Under the pieces are notes generated by a model. It saw nothing but the letters and a program-made list of their open reading frames with translations, was not told the origin of the DNA and made no database searches. From CAZJTL01 sp964548905 (GTDB lineage: Bacteria > Cyanobacteriota > Cyanobacteriia > Cyanobacteriales > Xenococcaceae): 24,640 nt of DNA. Location of the stretch: positions 1-24,640 of the forward strand of contig CAZJTL010000059.1 in assembly GCA_964548905.1 (NCBI GenBank). Direction: 5' to 3'. The translations under genes and the position numbers were made by a program. Of this stretch, positions 1-6,066 are shown in pieces. The first letter of the stretch is position 1, and every line of letters starts with the position of its first letter.

Positions 1-94
1 CGTAACCACCTGAAACTTGTTCCATGTCATCGTCAGCTAATTCGAGCATTTCGAGGGGAAATTGTTTATTTTTTGTCATTTCTGCTGTTAACAT
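1..94 (-). CDS. Double-glycine leader peptide precursor, partial (runs off left edge)
   Basis: Only the N-terminal 31 codons are in the window; the gene continues to the left. They begin MLTAEMTKNKQF and end LADDDMEQVSGGY. This is an acidic leader with a Gly-Gly motif, as in bacteriocin-type peptides cut and exported by peptidase-containing ABC transporters. The ATG lies behind an AGGAT ribosome-binding site. The leader is nearly identical to that of the gene at 1800-2039, and the similarity continues through the upstream DNA, so the two genes are duplicates. The core peptide is not visible, so its chemistry is unknown. Leader type is seen in the sequence; export by a PCAT-type transporter is inference. 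Confidence 0.7.
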   Translation of the reverse strand, partial: MLTAEMTKNKQFPLEMLELADDDMEQVSGGY

Positions 95-214
95 TTTTTA
101 TTATCCTGTATTCGAGTATTTCTTACATTTTTTAGATATGTTGGGTCAAATATTTTTATGCAGGGTTTCCCCAAAATTTTGAGAAATTTGTTGGTAAACT
201 TGCTGGCGATTATC
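1..214. repeat. Copy A of duplicated leader/promoter cassette (copy B at 1946-2159)
   Basis: This stretch aligns base for base with 1946-2159, with one single-base gap. The first 55 bases are identical and scattered substitutions follow. The repeat covers the leader codons, ribosome-binding site and about 120 bp of upstream DNA. Similarity fades near the shared CTGGCGAT. The upstream part preserves the run TTTATGCAGGGTTTCCC and other blocks on the + strand, so promoter or regulatory information was probably copied along with the leader. Confidence 0.8.
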
Positions 215-302
215 AGCTAGCTACTTTTTTGATTGCCCCTGTAGGACAAATAGATATACAACGATCGCATCCAATACATTGCTCTGTAATTTGGTAACTC
301 AT
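213..302 (-). pseudogene. Truncated 4Fe-4S ferredoxin
   Basis: Twenty-nine codons from the ATG at 302 read MSYQITEQCIGCDRCISICP followed by TGAIKKVAS and a stop. The CxxCxxCxxxCP spacing is the classical [4Fe-4S] ligand motif. Small bacterial ferredoxins starting this way normally continue for 40 or more residues with a second cysteine cluster, which is absent here. The frame stops at 213, right where the duplicated cassette (1-214) begins, so the insertion or duplication event probably removed the 3' half. The frame is open upstream to 404, but that extension looks non-coding. An intact one-cluster mini-protein is possible but less likely. Confidence 0.55.
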
Positions 303-404
303 AAAATTCTCTAGTTCTGGGTTTAAGAAAACCAGCATTTTAGTTGTTAAAGTTTTAAAAAATTCAAACAGACAATTTTGACTATAAGTAAACTTATGTA
401 TCAT

Positions 405-749
405 TTGAAAATACTTGAAATAGAATGTGATAAATTAATAATTGAAGCTTATTAAGCTTCCCTGACAGAGATTACAGCTCTTATCCACATTCAATTTAGG
501 AGGTCAAACAAGCTGTTTAACTTTAATTCTGTCTCGTTGAATAACAACAGTAACACTCAACTAAAAAGCTGATATTTTCTCAATTAGAAATAAGGGAGAT
601 ATCCTACTGGATAATTTGGTTCGGTGGAACTCCAAATTTATTTAATTATAAGAGAAAATCTCTCGGTGAATTTAGCTTGGGTGTTGTTGTTTTGAGAGAA
701 ATACCCACTCACTTCAATTTTGCGACCAGACCTGAAAAGAATTACAATC
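405..749. other. Intergenic region, no gene seen
   Basis: AT-rich stretch between the minus-strand ferredoxin remnant and the plus-strand gene at 750. It holds a near-perfect 17-bp palindrome at 444-460 (GAAGCTTA, one base, TAAGCTTC). I see no convincing open frame or RNA gene. It should contain the promoter for the 750-1004 gene, but I could not pick a clear -35/-10 pair. Confidence 0.4.
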
Positions 750-1004
750 ATGGCGCAACTACCCACAACAGCGAAACCCCCACATCATCTCAGTCTTGAA
801 CTTGGGGTAGTTATTTTTACTCGAATTGCCAGTCATATTTACGATTTATCGGTGCCGAGTCTTGATGGGAAATTTCGCTTCCTGGGGCGCATCGAGCAAA
901 AAAGTGACAGCCTTTGGGCAGTAACTTATATTGATTGCCATCCTTGTATGCCTGAATATTTCGACGATTGGCAGCAAGCTACTTTATTCTTGTCTCGTCA
1001 ATAA
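750..1004 (+). CDS. Small hypothetical protein
   Basis: 84 residues from the ATG at 750. The frame is also open from a TTG at 720, which has no ribosome-binding site before it, so I prefer the ATG. The protein has no signal peptide or membrane segment. It contains short motifs such as GKFRFLGRIEQKSDSLWAV and ends in DDWQQATLFLSRQ, which look like a compact soluble fold. I do not recognise a family. It stands alone, with a repeat-rich gap behind it and precursor-peptide genes on the opposite strand downstream. Confidence 0.5.
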   Translation: MAQLPTTAKPPHHLSLELGVVIFTRIASHIYDLSVPSLDGKFRFLGRIEQKSDSLWAVTYIDCHPCMPEYFDDWQQATLFLSRQ

Positions 1005-1383
1005 AGCGATCTACTTTAAATAAATATCTGCGTTTAATAATATAAGTAGTTGGGTAAAATTAAATTCATTGGAGAGGGTAGGCAAGAGGAGGCGCTCTAT
1101 GTGCGGACGCAGGTTCCGCACATAGAGCGCCGTGCAAGAGGCAAGAGGCAATAGGAATTGTGCAATTAATTTTGCATAGGTACTTATGAGCTAGATGCAC
1201 AAATAAAATAATGAGGTAATGTCTAGTCTTGCTGAGTGCAACCATAACACTACCCCTGAATTTAATTTAATTTAGTTGAAATACTTGAGAGTAAGTTCTG
1301 AGTCAATTACACTTAAGTTCTTACTTTTGTAGCTAGCAACAGTGATTAACTTGGTTGAGAAATCAACTATCGTTGCTTGAATA
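1005..1383. other. Intergenic region with heptamer-like repeats and a hairpin
   Basis: No gene seen. The stretch contains the GGCAAGA-type repeat tract and perfect hairpin annotated separately (1076-1155), then AT-rich DNA up to the stop of the minus-strand precursor gene at 1384. Confidence 0.5.
1076..1155. repeat. Degenerate heptamer tract (GGCAAGA) interrupted by a perfect hairpin
   Basis: The tract reads TAGGCAAGAGGA, then a 41-bp hairpin, then GTGCAAGAGGCAAGAGGCAA. The hairpin has arms GGCGCTCTATGTGCGGA (1091-1107) and TCCGCACATAGAGCGCC (1115-1131), 17 of 17 paired, around a 7-nt loop. It is far more GC-rich than the surroundings. No T-run follows on either strand, so it does not look like a plain intrinsic terminator. 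It looks like a small palindromic element inserted in, or grown within, a cyanobacterial short tandem repeat. Confidence 0.75.
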
Positions 1384-1695
1384 TCAATTCATATAGCTAG
1401 AATTGTTACTAACTTGGCTATTGTAAGAAGAATAATAGCTACCCATTTGAGAGCCATAGTTGCTAGCTTGGCTATTGTAAGAAGAATAGCTACTCATTTG
1501 AGAGCCATAGTTGCTACTAGCTTGTTCACCATAAGAGGAATAAGAGTGACTCATATGAGAGTGGGAATGTCCACTTTGATAACTAGAACCACCACCGGCA
1601 ACGTTGCTCATTTCTTCTTCGCTTAGTTCAGTAAGATAATTTTCGCTGTCTTCAAATAGTTCGTAACCAGCAGATTTAGCTGTTGTTTCTAACAT
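1384..1695 (-). CDS. Double-glycine leader peptide with Ser/Tyr/Gln-rich repetitive core
   Basis: 103 residues. Residues 1 to about 36 form an acidic leader ending LTELSEEEMSNVAGGG, a typical Gly-Gly cleavage motif. The core is about 67 residues made almost wholly of Ser, Tyr, Asn, Gln, Gly and Met, with a short His stretch (SGHSHSHMSHS) at its start and then two near-repeats built on SNYGSQM and SSYNSQ. The start is supported by AGGAG six bases upstream of the ATG. It lies downstream of, and in line with, the precursor gene at 1800-2039, 104 bp apart, so they may be cotranscribed. It resembles cyanobacterial bacteriocin-like (RiPP-type) precursors, but no modifying enzyme is in view. A secreted structural or adhesive peptide is an alternative. 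Confidence 0.65.
   Translation of the reverse strand: MLETTAKSAGYELFEDSENYLTELSEEEMSNVAGGGSSYQSGHSHSHMSHSYSSYGEQASSNYGSQMSSYSSYNSQASNYGSQMGSYYSSYNSQVSNNSSYMN
1409..1513. repeat. Two-copy tandem repeat of about 53 bp inside the precursor core
   Basis: Unit one (1409-1462) and unit two (1463-1513) share long identical blocks such as CTTGGCTATTGTAAGAAGAA and CATTTGAGAGCCATAGTTG. They differ by an in-frame 3-bp indel and a few substitutions, and a partial third unit follows. The frame is kept, so the repeat lengthens the Ser/Tyr/Gln core of the 1384-1695 peptide by whole units. Confidence 0.75.
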
Positions 1696-1753
1696 TGTTG
1701 TTCTCCTGAATTGATTGGAATTGAATTGAATTGAATCGATGGAAAAGAGGGGA

Positions 1754-1783
1754 GAGAGAGATGGAGATGTCTAAATCTCTCTC
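1754..1783 (-). terminator. Possible attenuator hairpin between two precursor genes
   Basis: A 9-bp stem (GAGAGAGAT with ATCTCTCTC) encloses a 12-nt loop in the 104-bp gap between the stop of the 1800-2039 gene and the start of the 1384-1695 gene. On the minus strand it is followed by a pyrimidine-rich stretch (CCCTCTTTTCC) rather than a clean T-run, so it may attenuate rather than terminate. This is inference from sequence. Confidence 0.3.
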
Positions 1784-1799
1784 AAGTGCAGACATCAAC

Positions 1800-2039
1800 C
1801 TAGCAAGGATACTTAGGTGGGCAAGGAGGTGGGCAAGGAGGTGGGCAAACAGGGGGGCAATAGCTGACAGTTTCAAAACCCCATTCGAGATTGAGACTGC
1901 CGCGTAGGTAGGAGCTAGTGTAACCACCACCTTTAGGGGCGCAACCGTAACCACCTGAAACTTGTTCCATGTCATCGTCAGCTAATTCGAGCATTTCGAG
2001 TGAAAATTCTTCATTTTTTGTCATATCTGCGATTAACAT
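1800..2039 (-). CDS. Double-glycine leader peptide with Cys-Pro-Pro repeat tail
   Basis: 79 residues. Residues 1-30 form a leader ending ELADDDMEQVSGG, almost the same as the partial gene at 1-94. The core (about 49 residues) starts YGCAPKGGGYTSSY and ends SYCPPVCPPPCPPPCPPKYP plus Cys. Five of its six cysteines lie in the CPP-repeat tail. The tail is coded by a near 12-bp DNA repeat (1810-1860). A good ribosome-binding site (AGGAG) precedes the ATG at 2039. The Gly-Gly motif predicts cleavage during ABC export. Regularly spaced Cys could form disulfides or thioethers or bind metal, none of which the sequence proves. This gene and the following one at 1384-1695 look like one transcription unit. 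Confidence 0.65.
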   Translation of the reverse strand: MLIADMTKNEEFSLEMLELADDDMEQVSGGYGCAPKGGGYTSSYLRGSLNLEWGFETVSYCPPVCPPPCPPPCPPKYPC

Positions 2040-2159
2040 TTTTTATTCTCCTAAATTCGAGTATTTCTTACATTTCTTGGATATGTTGGGTCGAATATTT
2101 TTATGCAGGGTTTCCCAAAAATTTGAGGAATTTGCTAGTAAATTTACTGGCGATCGCCG
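1946..2159. repeat. Copy B of duplicated leader/promoter cassette (copy A at 1-214)
   Basis: See copy A. This copy covers the leader codons and about 120 bp upstream of the ATG at 2039. It differs from copy A at scattered positions only. Its ribosome-binding site is AGGAG where copy A has AGGAT. At the end of homology this copy carries a HIP1-like GGCGATCGCC where copy A reads GGCGATTATC. Confidence 0.8.
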
Positions 2160-2417
2160 AGATGCTAACTCGATCCTTTTTACTTTTTCAAAGCAGTGCT
2201 ACTGATTTATCGAAGAGATGAATTTTGGTAGAAATTAACAAATTCAATAGATAATCTTGATATAGTAAGGGTTTCAAGGGTTTTATAATATGAATATCCC
2301 TCTGGGAAAACTCGCAGATCTGAAAAAATCCAGTTATGACGATCGATAGATTTGGGGAGGCGATCGCATGATCATTCGAGTTAGCTTCGTAACACAGAAG
2401 TTAAAAAAAGTTTTTTT
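2160..2417. other. Intergenic region upstream of the Cys-rich precursor gene
   Basis: Holds the far-upstream DNA of the minus-strand precursor operon. A plus-strand ATG near 2291 opens only a 19-codon frame, which I do not call. No RNA gene or clear terminator is seen. Confidence 0.35.
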
Positions 2418-2567
2418 ATGGAAATATTGCTCGGATTTTTATTAATGCTGTTGTTAGCCTGTTCCTTGCTATTGACTTTCTCGATCGTGGCAGAATTTCA
2501 AAAGCACTTTAGAGAAGGCAGAAGGCAGAAACAAGAAGGCAGGAGGCAGAAGGTTTTTTCAAGCTAG
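2418..2567 (+). CDS. Possible small membrane protein with repeat-derived tail
   Basis: A 49-codon frame starting MEILLGFLLMLLLACSLLLT, one strongly hydrophobic helix (residues 2-25), followed by a basic tail. The last 17 or so residues (REGRRQKQEGRRQK) are coded by a GAAGGCA-type heptamer tract, so the original stop was probably lost or the tract grew into the gene. No ribosome-binding site is evident: the upstream DNA is an A-run then a T-run. I do not recognise a family. It may be a real single-helix protein or chance. Confidence 0.3.
   Translation: MEILLGFLLMLLLACSLLLTFSIVAEFQKHFREGRRQKQEGRRQKVFSS
2513..2556. repeat. Heptamer tract (GAAGGCA type)
   Basis: Repeats of GAAGGCA/GCAGAAG with minor variants lie inside the 3' part of the small frame at 2418-2567. 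Related words on the opposite strand (TTGCCTG, CGCCTG) follow near 2603-2620. Confidence 0.65.
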
Positions 2568-2652
2568 CTAGAAGGAAGGCACTCTGTATTCAATGCTAAA
2601 CTCTTGCCTGTCGCCTGTTGACATCAAAGCCTCGCCCGAAGAGGGTTGATAT

Positions 2653-2681
2653 AAAAAAACCTGAGAGCAGATTCTCAGGTT
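2653..2681 (-). terminator. Intrinsic terminator downstream of hpt
   Basis: On the minus strand a 9-bp stem (AACCTGAGA with TCTCAGGTT, 6-nt loop) is followed directly by a run of seven T (complement of the A-run 2653-2659). It lies about 170 bp past the stop of the minus-strand phytyltransferase gene and is the first good terminator in its path. Confidence 0.65.
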
Positions 2682-2853
2682 GAAGGCTATGGTAAGAAAG
2701 ACTAAATATAGACAAAAGCAGACTATTAAGGTGGGAAAAATGTCTAGCTGTAGCTAGATAAATGATTTGGTAAAGCGTTTGGGCTTTCCTTAGTTTTAGT
2801 TTAAAAAAAAATTGTGACAAAGTTGTGACAAAGCTGTGTTGGTTAGATGAACT

Positions 2854-3747
2854 TTACCAAAAAAGAGCCAGAGGGAAGAGAATATACTCGAAGAAAAATA
2901 ATTTCCAAATAAACTGATAAAAACTAGCAATCTCGCTTTTGTCTGCTAAATTAACCTGGGTTTGTCTCCACCATAGCCATGCTAGCAATCCTAAATGGCT
3001 TAGGATTAAGAATAATCTATTGGCATTAGACAACCAAAAAACACCACCAATAATCATCCCTAAATAACAGACAGTAATTAACCAAGTAGCAATATTAAAG
3101 ATCGCCGATTTTCCCAATAGTAAAGTAAAAGTGGTAATGTTGTATTTTCGATCGCCTTCGAGATCGGGAACATCTTTAAAAATAGCGATCGCGATCGTAA
3201 AAACCACAATAAATCCAGTGATGCTCCAAACAGATGCAGGAAAAAAATTGACTCGATCGAGTATTTGAGAGAAGTGAGCAAATAAACCTAAATTGACAAC
3301 TACTCCTCTGACAGTGAAAATAGACAAGGCTGCCAATAAAGGAAATCTCTTTAAGCGAATTGGTGGTACAGAATAAGCAGTTCCAATTAATAAACTAGTT
3401 ACTACAGTTGCTAATAACCAAACTCCTAACCATCCTGCCAGAACTAAGGCGATAATTCCAGTGCAACCGACAATCCATTTTGCAGTTGCCAAAGAAAATT
3501 CCCCTGAAGCGATCGGTAAATTTGGCTTATTAATTTTGTCGATTTCTACATCTTCTAATTGATTGAGTCCAACAATGTAGATATTGCCGCACCAACAAGC
3601 AATTAATGTTCCCATTAGTTGCCAGAAATGGCTTAACCATAAATTGCTATGAGCGTTGTTAAGGGCGATCGCATATAGAGCTAAAACACTTAAACTAGTA
3701 CCAATAATTGTATGAGGACGAGAAAATTTCCAAAAACTGTAAAGCAT
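2854..3747 (-). CDS. hpt: Homogentisate phytyltransferase
   Basis: Membrane prenyltransferase of the UbiA family, 297 residues, close to the usual length of about 300. It joins homogentisate to phytyl diphosphate with loss of CO2, the committed step of tocopherol (vitamin E) synthesis in cyanobacteria and plastids. Two Asp-rich diphosphate/Mg-binding motifs are visible: NQLEDVEIDKINKP (N62, D66, D70) and KDVPDLEGDR (D192, D195, D199). The rest is about eight or nine hydrophobic helices, as in the family. The N-terminus WKFSRPHTIIGT matches cyanobacterial homologues. The gene stands alone and reads into the terminator at 2653. Chlorophyll synthase (ChlG) and other UbiA enzymes are the nearest alternatives, but the first motif and the N-terminus favour Hpt. 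Confidence 0.9.
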   Translation of the reverse strand: MLYSFWKFSRPHTIIGTSLSVLALYAIALNNAHSNLWLSHFWQLMGTLIACWCGNIYIVGLNQLEDVEIDKINKPNLPIASGEFSLATAKWIVGCTGIIALVLAGWLGVWLLATVVTSLLIGTAYSVPPIRLKRFPLLAALSIFTVRGVVVNLGLFAHFSQILDRVNFFPASVWSITGFIVVFTIAIAIFKDVPDLEGDRKYNITTFTLLLGKSAIFNIATWLITVCYLGMIIGGVFWLSNANRLFLILSHLGLLAWLWWRQTQVNLADKSEIASFYQFIWKLFFFEYILFPLALFW

Positions 3748-3917
3748 TATTTTAACGATTGATAAACTTAAACTTTAAATCCTACTTTTGTTCTGTTTGA
3801 TTTAGGGAGATTGCGACAGCGTAGTTCGGTTATACTTCTAGATGATTCTGGCAAAGAAAGCTTATCTTATAAACAATGGAGAAAGTATCTTTTAAAGAAT
3901 ACCAATAACTGCTACTA

Positions 3918-5534
3918 ATGGTAACTAGCTGTTCGGACAAGTCGATGGTAGTAAATAACAGGTTACTGCGAACGCTGAGCGATATTTTTAACGATTGTCT
4001 AAGTGCAGGCGATCGAATTGAGCTTGCTCACCAGCAAACCAACAGTAATCGACAAGAATTTAGCGAACTCAATCGATTAGCAGAATTAAAAGCAGAACGA
4101 GAGTGGTTTGGTGCGATCGCCGCCCTAGAAAAGTTGCTGTTGCCAATCGCTGACTCTATCCACAGCGATCGAGAAAACTATCTAGGTCTAATTCTGTGTT
4201 CGCCAACTCCCATACTATCAGACCCTCAATTAGTTTCACGCTTTCCTACAGGTGTATTTACTTCCGAAGCGTTTAATAAAATCCCCCTTATTCCTCACCA
4301 ATTACCAGCAGCAGAACCAGCACAAATAGACGCAGCAATTTCGCCGATCGTAGAATTGCCCTTATTAACTAAAGATCCGATCGCCAAAGAGTCTTTTTGC
4401 TTGGTATTTAATGCTAAATTTTCTCTAGCAATAGTAATGGGACGGGATGGTGACAATGTTCCTGCTTTTCATTTTTCTTTTGAACCAGAAATAATTGGTC
4501 AAATTTGGTCAACTTTGCGATCGCGATTGTTGCTAGTTAATTACCAACAGCTTCAGCAATTAGACCTTCTCATCCAACAATTTGCCCCTCCACAACCAGA
4601 TTATCGTCTTGTCAGTAACTTTAGCCGTCAACTACTCAAACATTTACCTGACTTAACCACTCTGGCAATAGAAAAAGTAACTAATGCCGAGTCAATGCAT
4701 ACAGCACCTATTTTAGGCGATCGACAAACAAAGCTAAAAAAATCTCGACCAAATCATCTCGATTCTCAACAATTACCTCTAAGTAGCAAAGTAGATCGTT
4801 TCTTAGAGATGGAACTACTACAAGCACTTACTCACGAAATTCGTACCCCTCTGACTACTATCCGCACCTTAACTCGTCTTCTGCTGAGACGAAAAGAATT
4901 TACATCTGAAGTTGTCAAACGCTTGGAGGCGATCGATCGCGAATGTACCGAACAAATCGATCGTATGGAGTTAATCTTTAAAGCAGCAGAACTAGAAACA
5001 ATGACTCAACGTTCCACTAAAGTAAATGCTGATGGCTATGTTGAGTCACATCCCCAACCTATACAGCTTGTTCCTATCTCCTTAGAAGAAACCTTTAAGC
5101 GCATCGTACCTTGTTGGGAAAAACAAGCACAACGACGCAATATCGATCTTGATGTCTTGCTTCCCAAAAAACTTCCTCAAGTAGTCAGCGATCCAGCTAT
5201 GCTCGATCGCGTTCTCACGGGTTTGATGGAGAATATTATTAAGAGTCTCCCCTGCGAAGGTAAAGTTAGCGTCCAAGTAACCAATGCTGGCGATCGCCTG
5301 AAATTACAATTTATCTCACAGTGTTCTTATCCCACCAATCCCTTTAAATCTCTGGGACAATTACTGATGTTTCAACCAGAAACTGGTAGTCTTAGCCTCA
5401 ATTTACAAGTAACCAAAAATCTTTTCAACGCTTTGGGAGGTAAATTAATTGTCAAACAAAGATCTTCACAAGGCGAAGTTTTAACAATTTTCCTTCCCCT
5501 TGGTATTCAACCGTCAGTAATCAGCCGTCAGTAA
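3918..5534 (+). CDS. Histidine kinase-like protein with degenerate ATP-binding domain
   Basis: 538 residues, no membrane helix, so probably cytoplasmic. Residues 1 to about 290 are a cyanobacterial N-terminal region I cannot assign. A HisKA dimerisation domain follows, with ALTHEIRTPLTTIRTLTRLL and His306 as the expected phosphoacceptor. The C-terminal half has an N-box-like LMENIIKSL in which the key Asn may persist. However, no DxGxG (G1) or GTGLGL (G2) boxes are visible; the matching stretches read FISQCSYPTNP and PETGSLSLNLQ. The end (ALGGKLIVKQRSSQGEVLTI) again matches HATPase_c. It may bind ATP poorly and act as a phosphotransfer or scaffold protein. The last residues (QPSVISRQ) run into the heptamer tract at 5511. 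A second in-frame ATG lies at codon 10. Confidence 0.8.
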   Translation: MVTSCSDKSMVVNNRLLRTLSDIFNDCLSAGDRIELAHQQTNSNRQEFSELNRLAELKAEREWFGAIAALEKLLLPIADSIHSDRENYLGLILCSPTPILSDPQLVSRFPTGVFTSEAFNKIPLIPHQLPAAEPAQIDAAISPIVELPLLTKDPIAKESFCLVFNAKFSLAIVMGRDGDNVPAFHFSFEPEIIGQIWSTLRSRLLLVNYQQLQQLDLLIQQFAPPQPDYRLVSNFSRQLLKHLPDLTTLAIEKVTNAESMHTAPILGDRQTKLKKSRPNHLDSQQLPLSSKVDRFLEMELLQALTHEIRTPLTTIRTLTRLLLRRKEFTSEVVKRLEAIDRECTEQIDRMELIFKAAELETMTQRSTKVNADGYVESHPQPIQLVPISLEETFKRIVPCWEKQAQRRNIDLDVLLPKKLPQVVSDPAMLDRVLTGLMENIIKSLPCEGKVSVQVTNAGDRLKLQFISQCSYPTNPFKSLGQLLMFQPETGSLSLNLQVTKNLFNALGGKLIVKQRSSQGEVLTIFLPLGIQPSVISRQ

Positions 5535-5645
5535 TCAGTTGTCAGCCGTCAGTAATCAGCCGTCAGCAATTCAGCAGGATTTAGAAAACAGGAAAGTCAC
5601 GTCTTCTCACGTAAACCTGCTCCCTGCTCCCTTTTTCTGCTGATA
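5511..5645. repeat. Heptamer tract (CAGCCGT/CAGTAAT type)
   Basis: 5511-5575 is built from alternations of CCGTCAGTAATCAG with small changes. A second short tract, CCTGCTCCCTGCTCCC, follows at 5618-5633. The first tract supplies the last codons and stop of the kinase at 3918-5534. The rest of the gap to 5818 is AT-rich and shows nothing else. Confidence 0.7.
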
Positions 5646-5818
5646 GCTGAAAATCTAAAGAAAAAATTAAATTCAGCAATATTTCTCATAATAAATTTAC
5701 AATTATTAATATAAGCGTTAACAACGCCAGCTTAAACTTGCTTACTAAAAAGCTGTTTTAGTATGTTGACTTATTAAGAGATCTCTATTTAGTAGAGCAA
5801 CTAATTGAATGGAAAAAC

Positions 5819-5920
5819 ATGAACAAGAAAACTGAGTGGTCTATTTTTACTATACTTACTACCACTAGCTTAGGTTTTATCACCTTCGCCTACTGGTGTA
5901 GTTTAGCCCCAATGCGTTAA
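5819..5920 (+). CDS. Possible 33-residue single-helix membrane protein
   Basis: A short frame reading MNKKTEWSIFTILTTTSLGF and then ITFAYWCSLAPMR. It has a charged N-terminus and one hydrophobic span (residues 8-28), the layout of the tiny single-helix subunits common in photosynthetic and respiratory complexes. A weak GGA lies about eight bases before the ATG. Its stop overlaps the stop of the hisC remnant on the other strand (GTTAAC). I do not recognise it. It may be real because its layout is sensible, but 33 codons can be open by chance. Confidence 0.35.
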   Translation: MNKKTEWSIFTILTTTSLGFITFAYWCSLAPMR

Positions 5921-6063
5921 CAGCATTTTTGAAGTCGAGCAATCGTTGTGTTATTTTCTTCTGGTGTCCCAACAGTAATCCTTAAACCGCCACCAGTATG
6001 ACGTATTAACGTTCCTCTAGATTTTAAGGGACTCATCAAATTATTAAGTTCTAATTCGCTACG
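5917..6063 (-). pseudogene. hisC: C-terminal remnant of histidinol-phosphate aminotransferase
   Basis: Forty-eight codons without a proper start. The end reads SPLKSRGTLIRHTGGGLRIT then VGTPEENNTTIARL, the well-conserved C-terminal signature of cyanobacterial HisC, which carries the Arg that contacts the substrate phosphate. The family normally has about 350-370 residues, so roughly 85% of the gene is missing. The remnant is in the same frame as the metallophosphoesterase gene just upstream, separated from it only by two stop codons (TAA TAG). A deletion joining the two genes is the simplest reading. No other piece of hisC is in the window, so a functional copy should exist elsewhere. Confidence 0.8.
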
Positions 6064-6066
6064 CTA

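Noticed and set aside
1414..1626. 70-residue plus-strand frame
   Set aside because: Antisense to the Ser/Tyr-rich precursor; its repeated sequence is just the mirror of that gene's repeats.
1676..1975. 99-residue minus-strand frame spanning the two precursor genes
   Set aside because: Overlaps the leader-bearing frame at 1800-2039 in another phase and has no leader or ribosome-binding site; its low-complexity LAHLLAHL is the out-of-frame repeat.
2811..2834. Short direct repeat TGTGACAAAG upstream of 2854
   Set aside because: Two copies only, downstream of the hpt stop; too short to call an operator or element.
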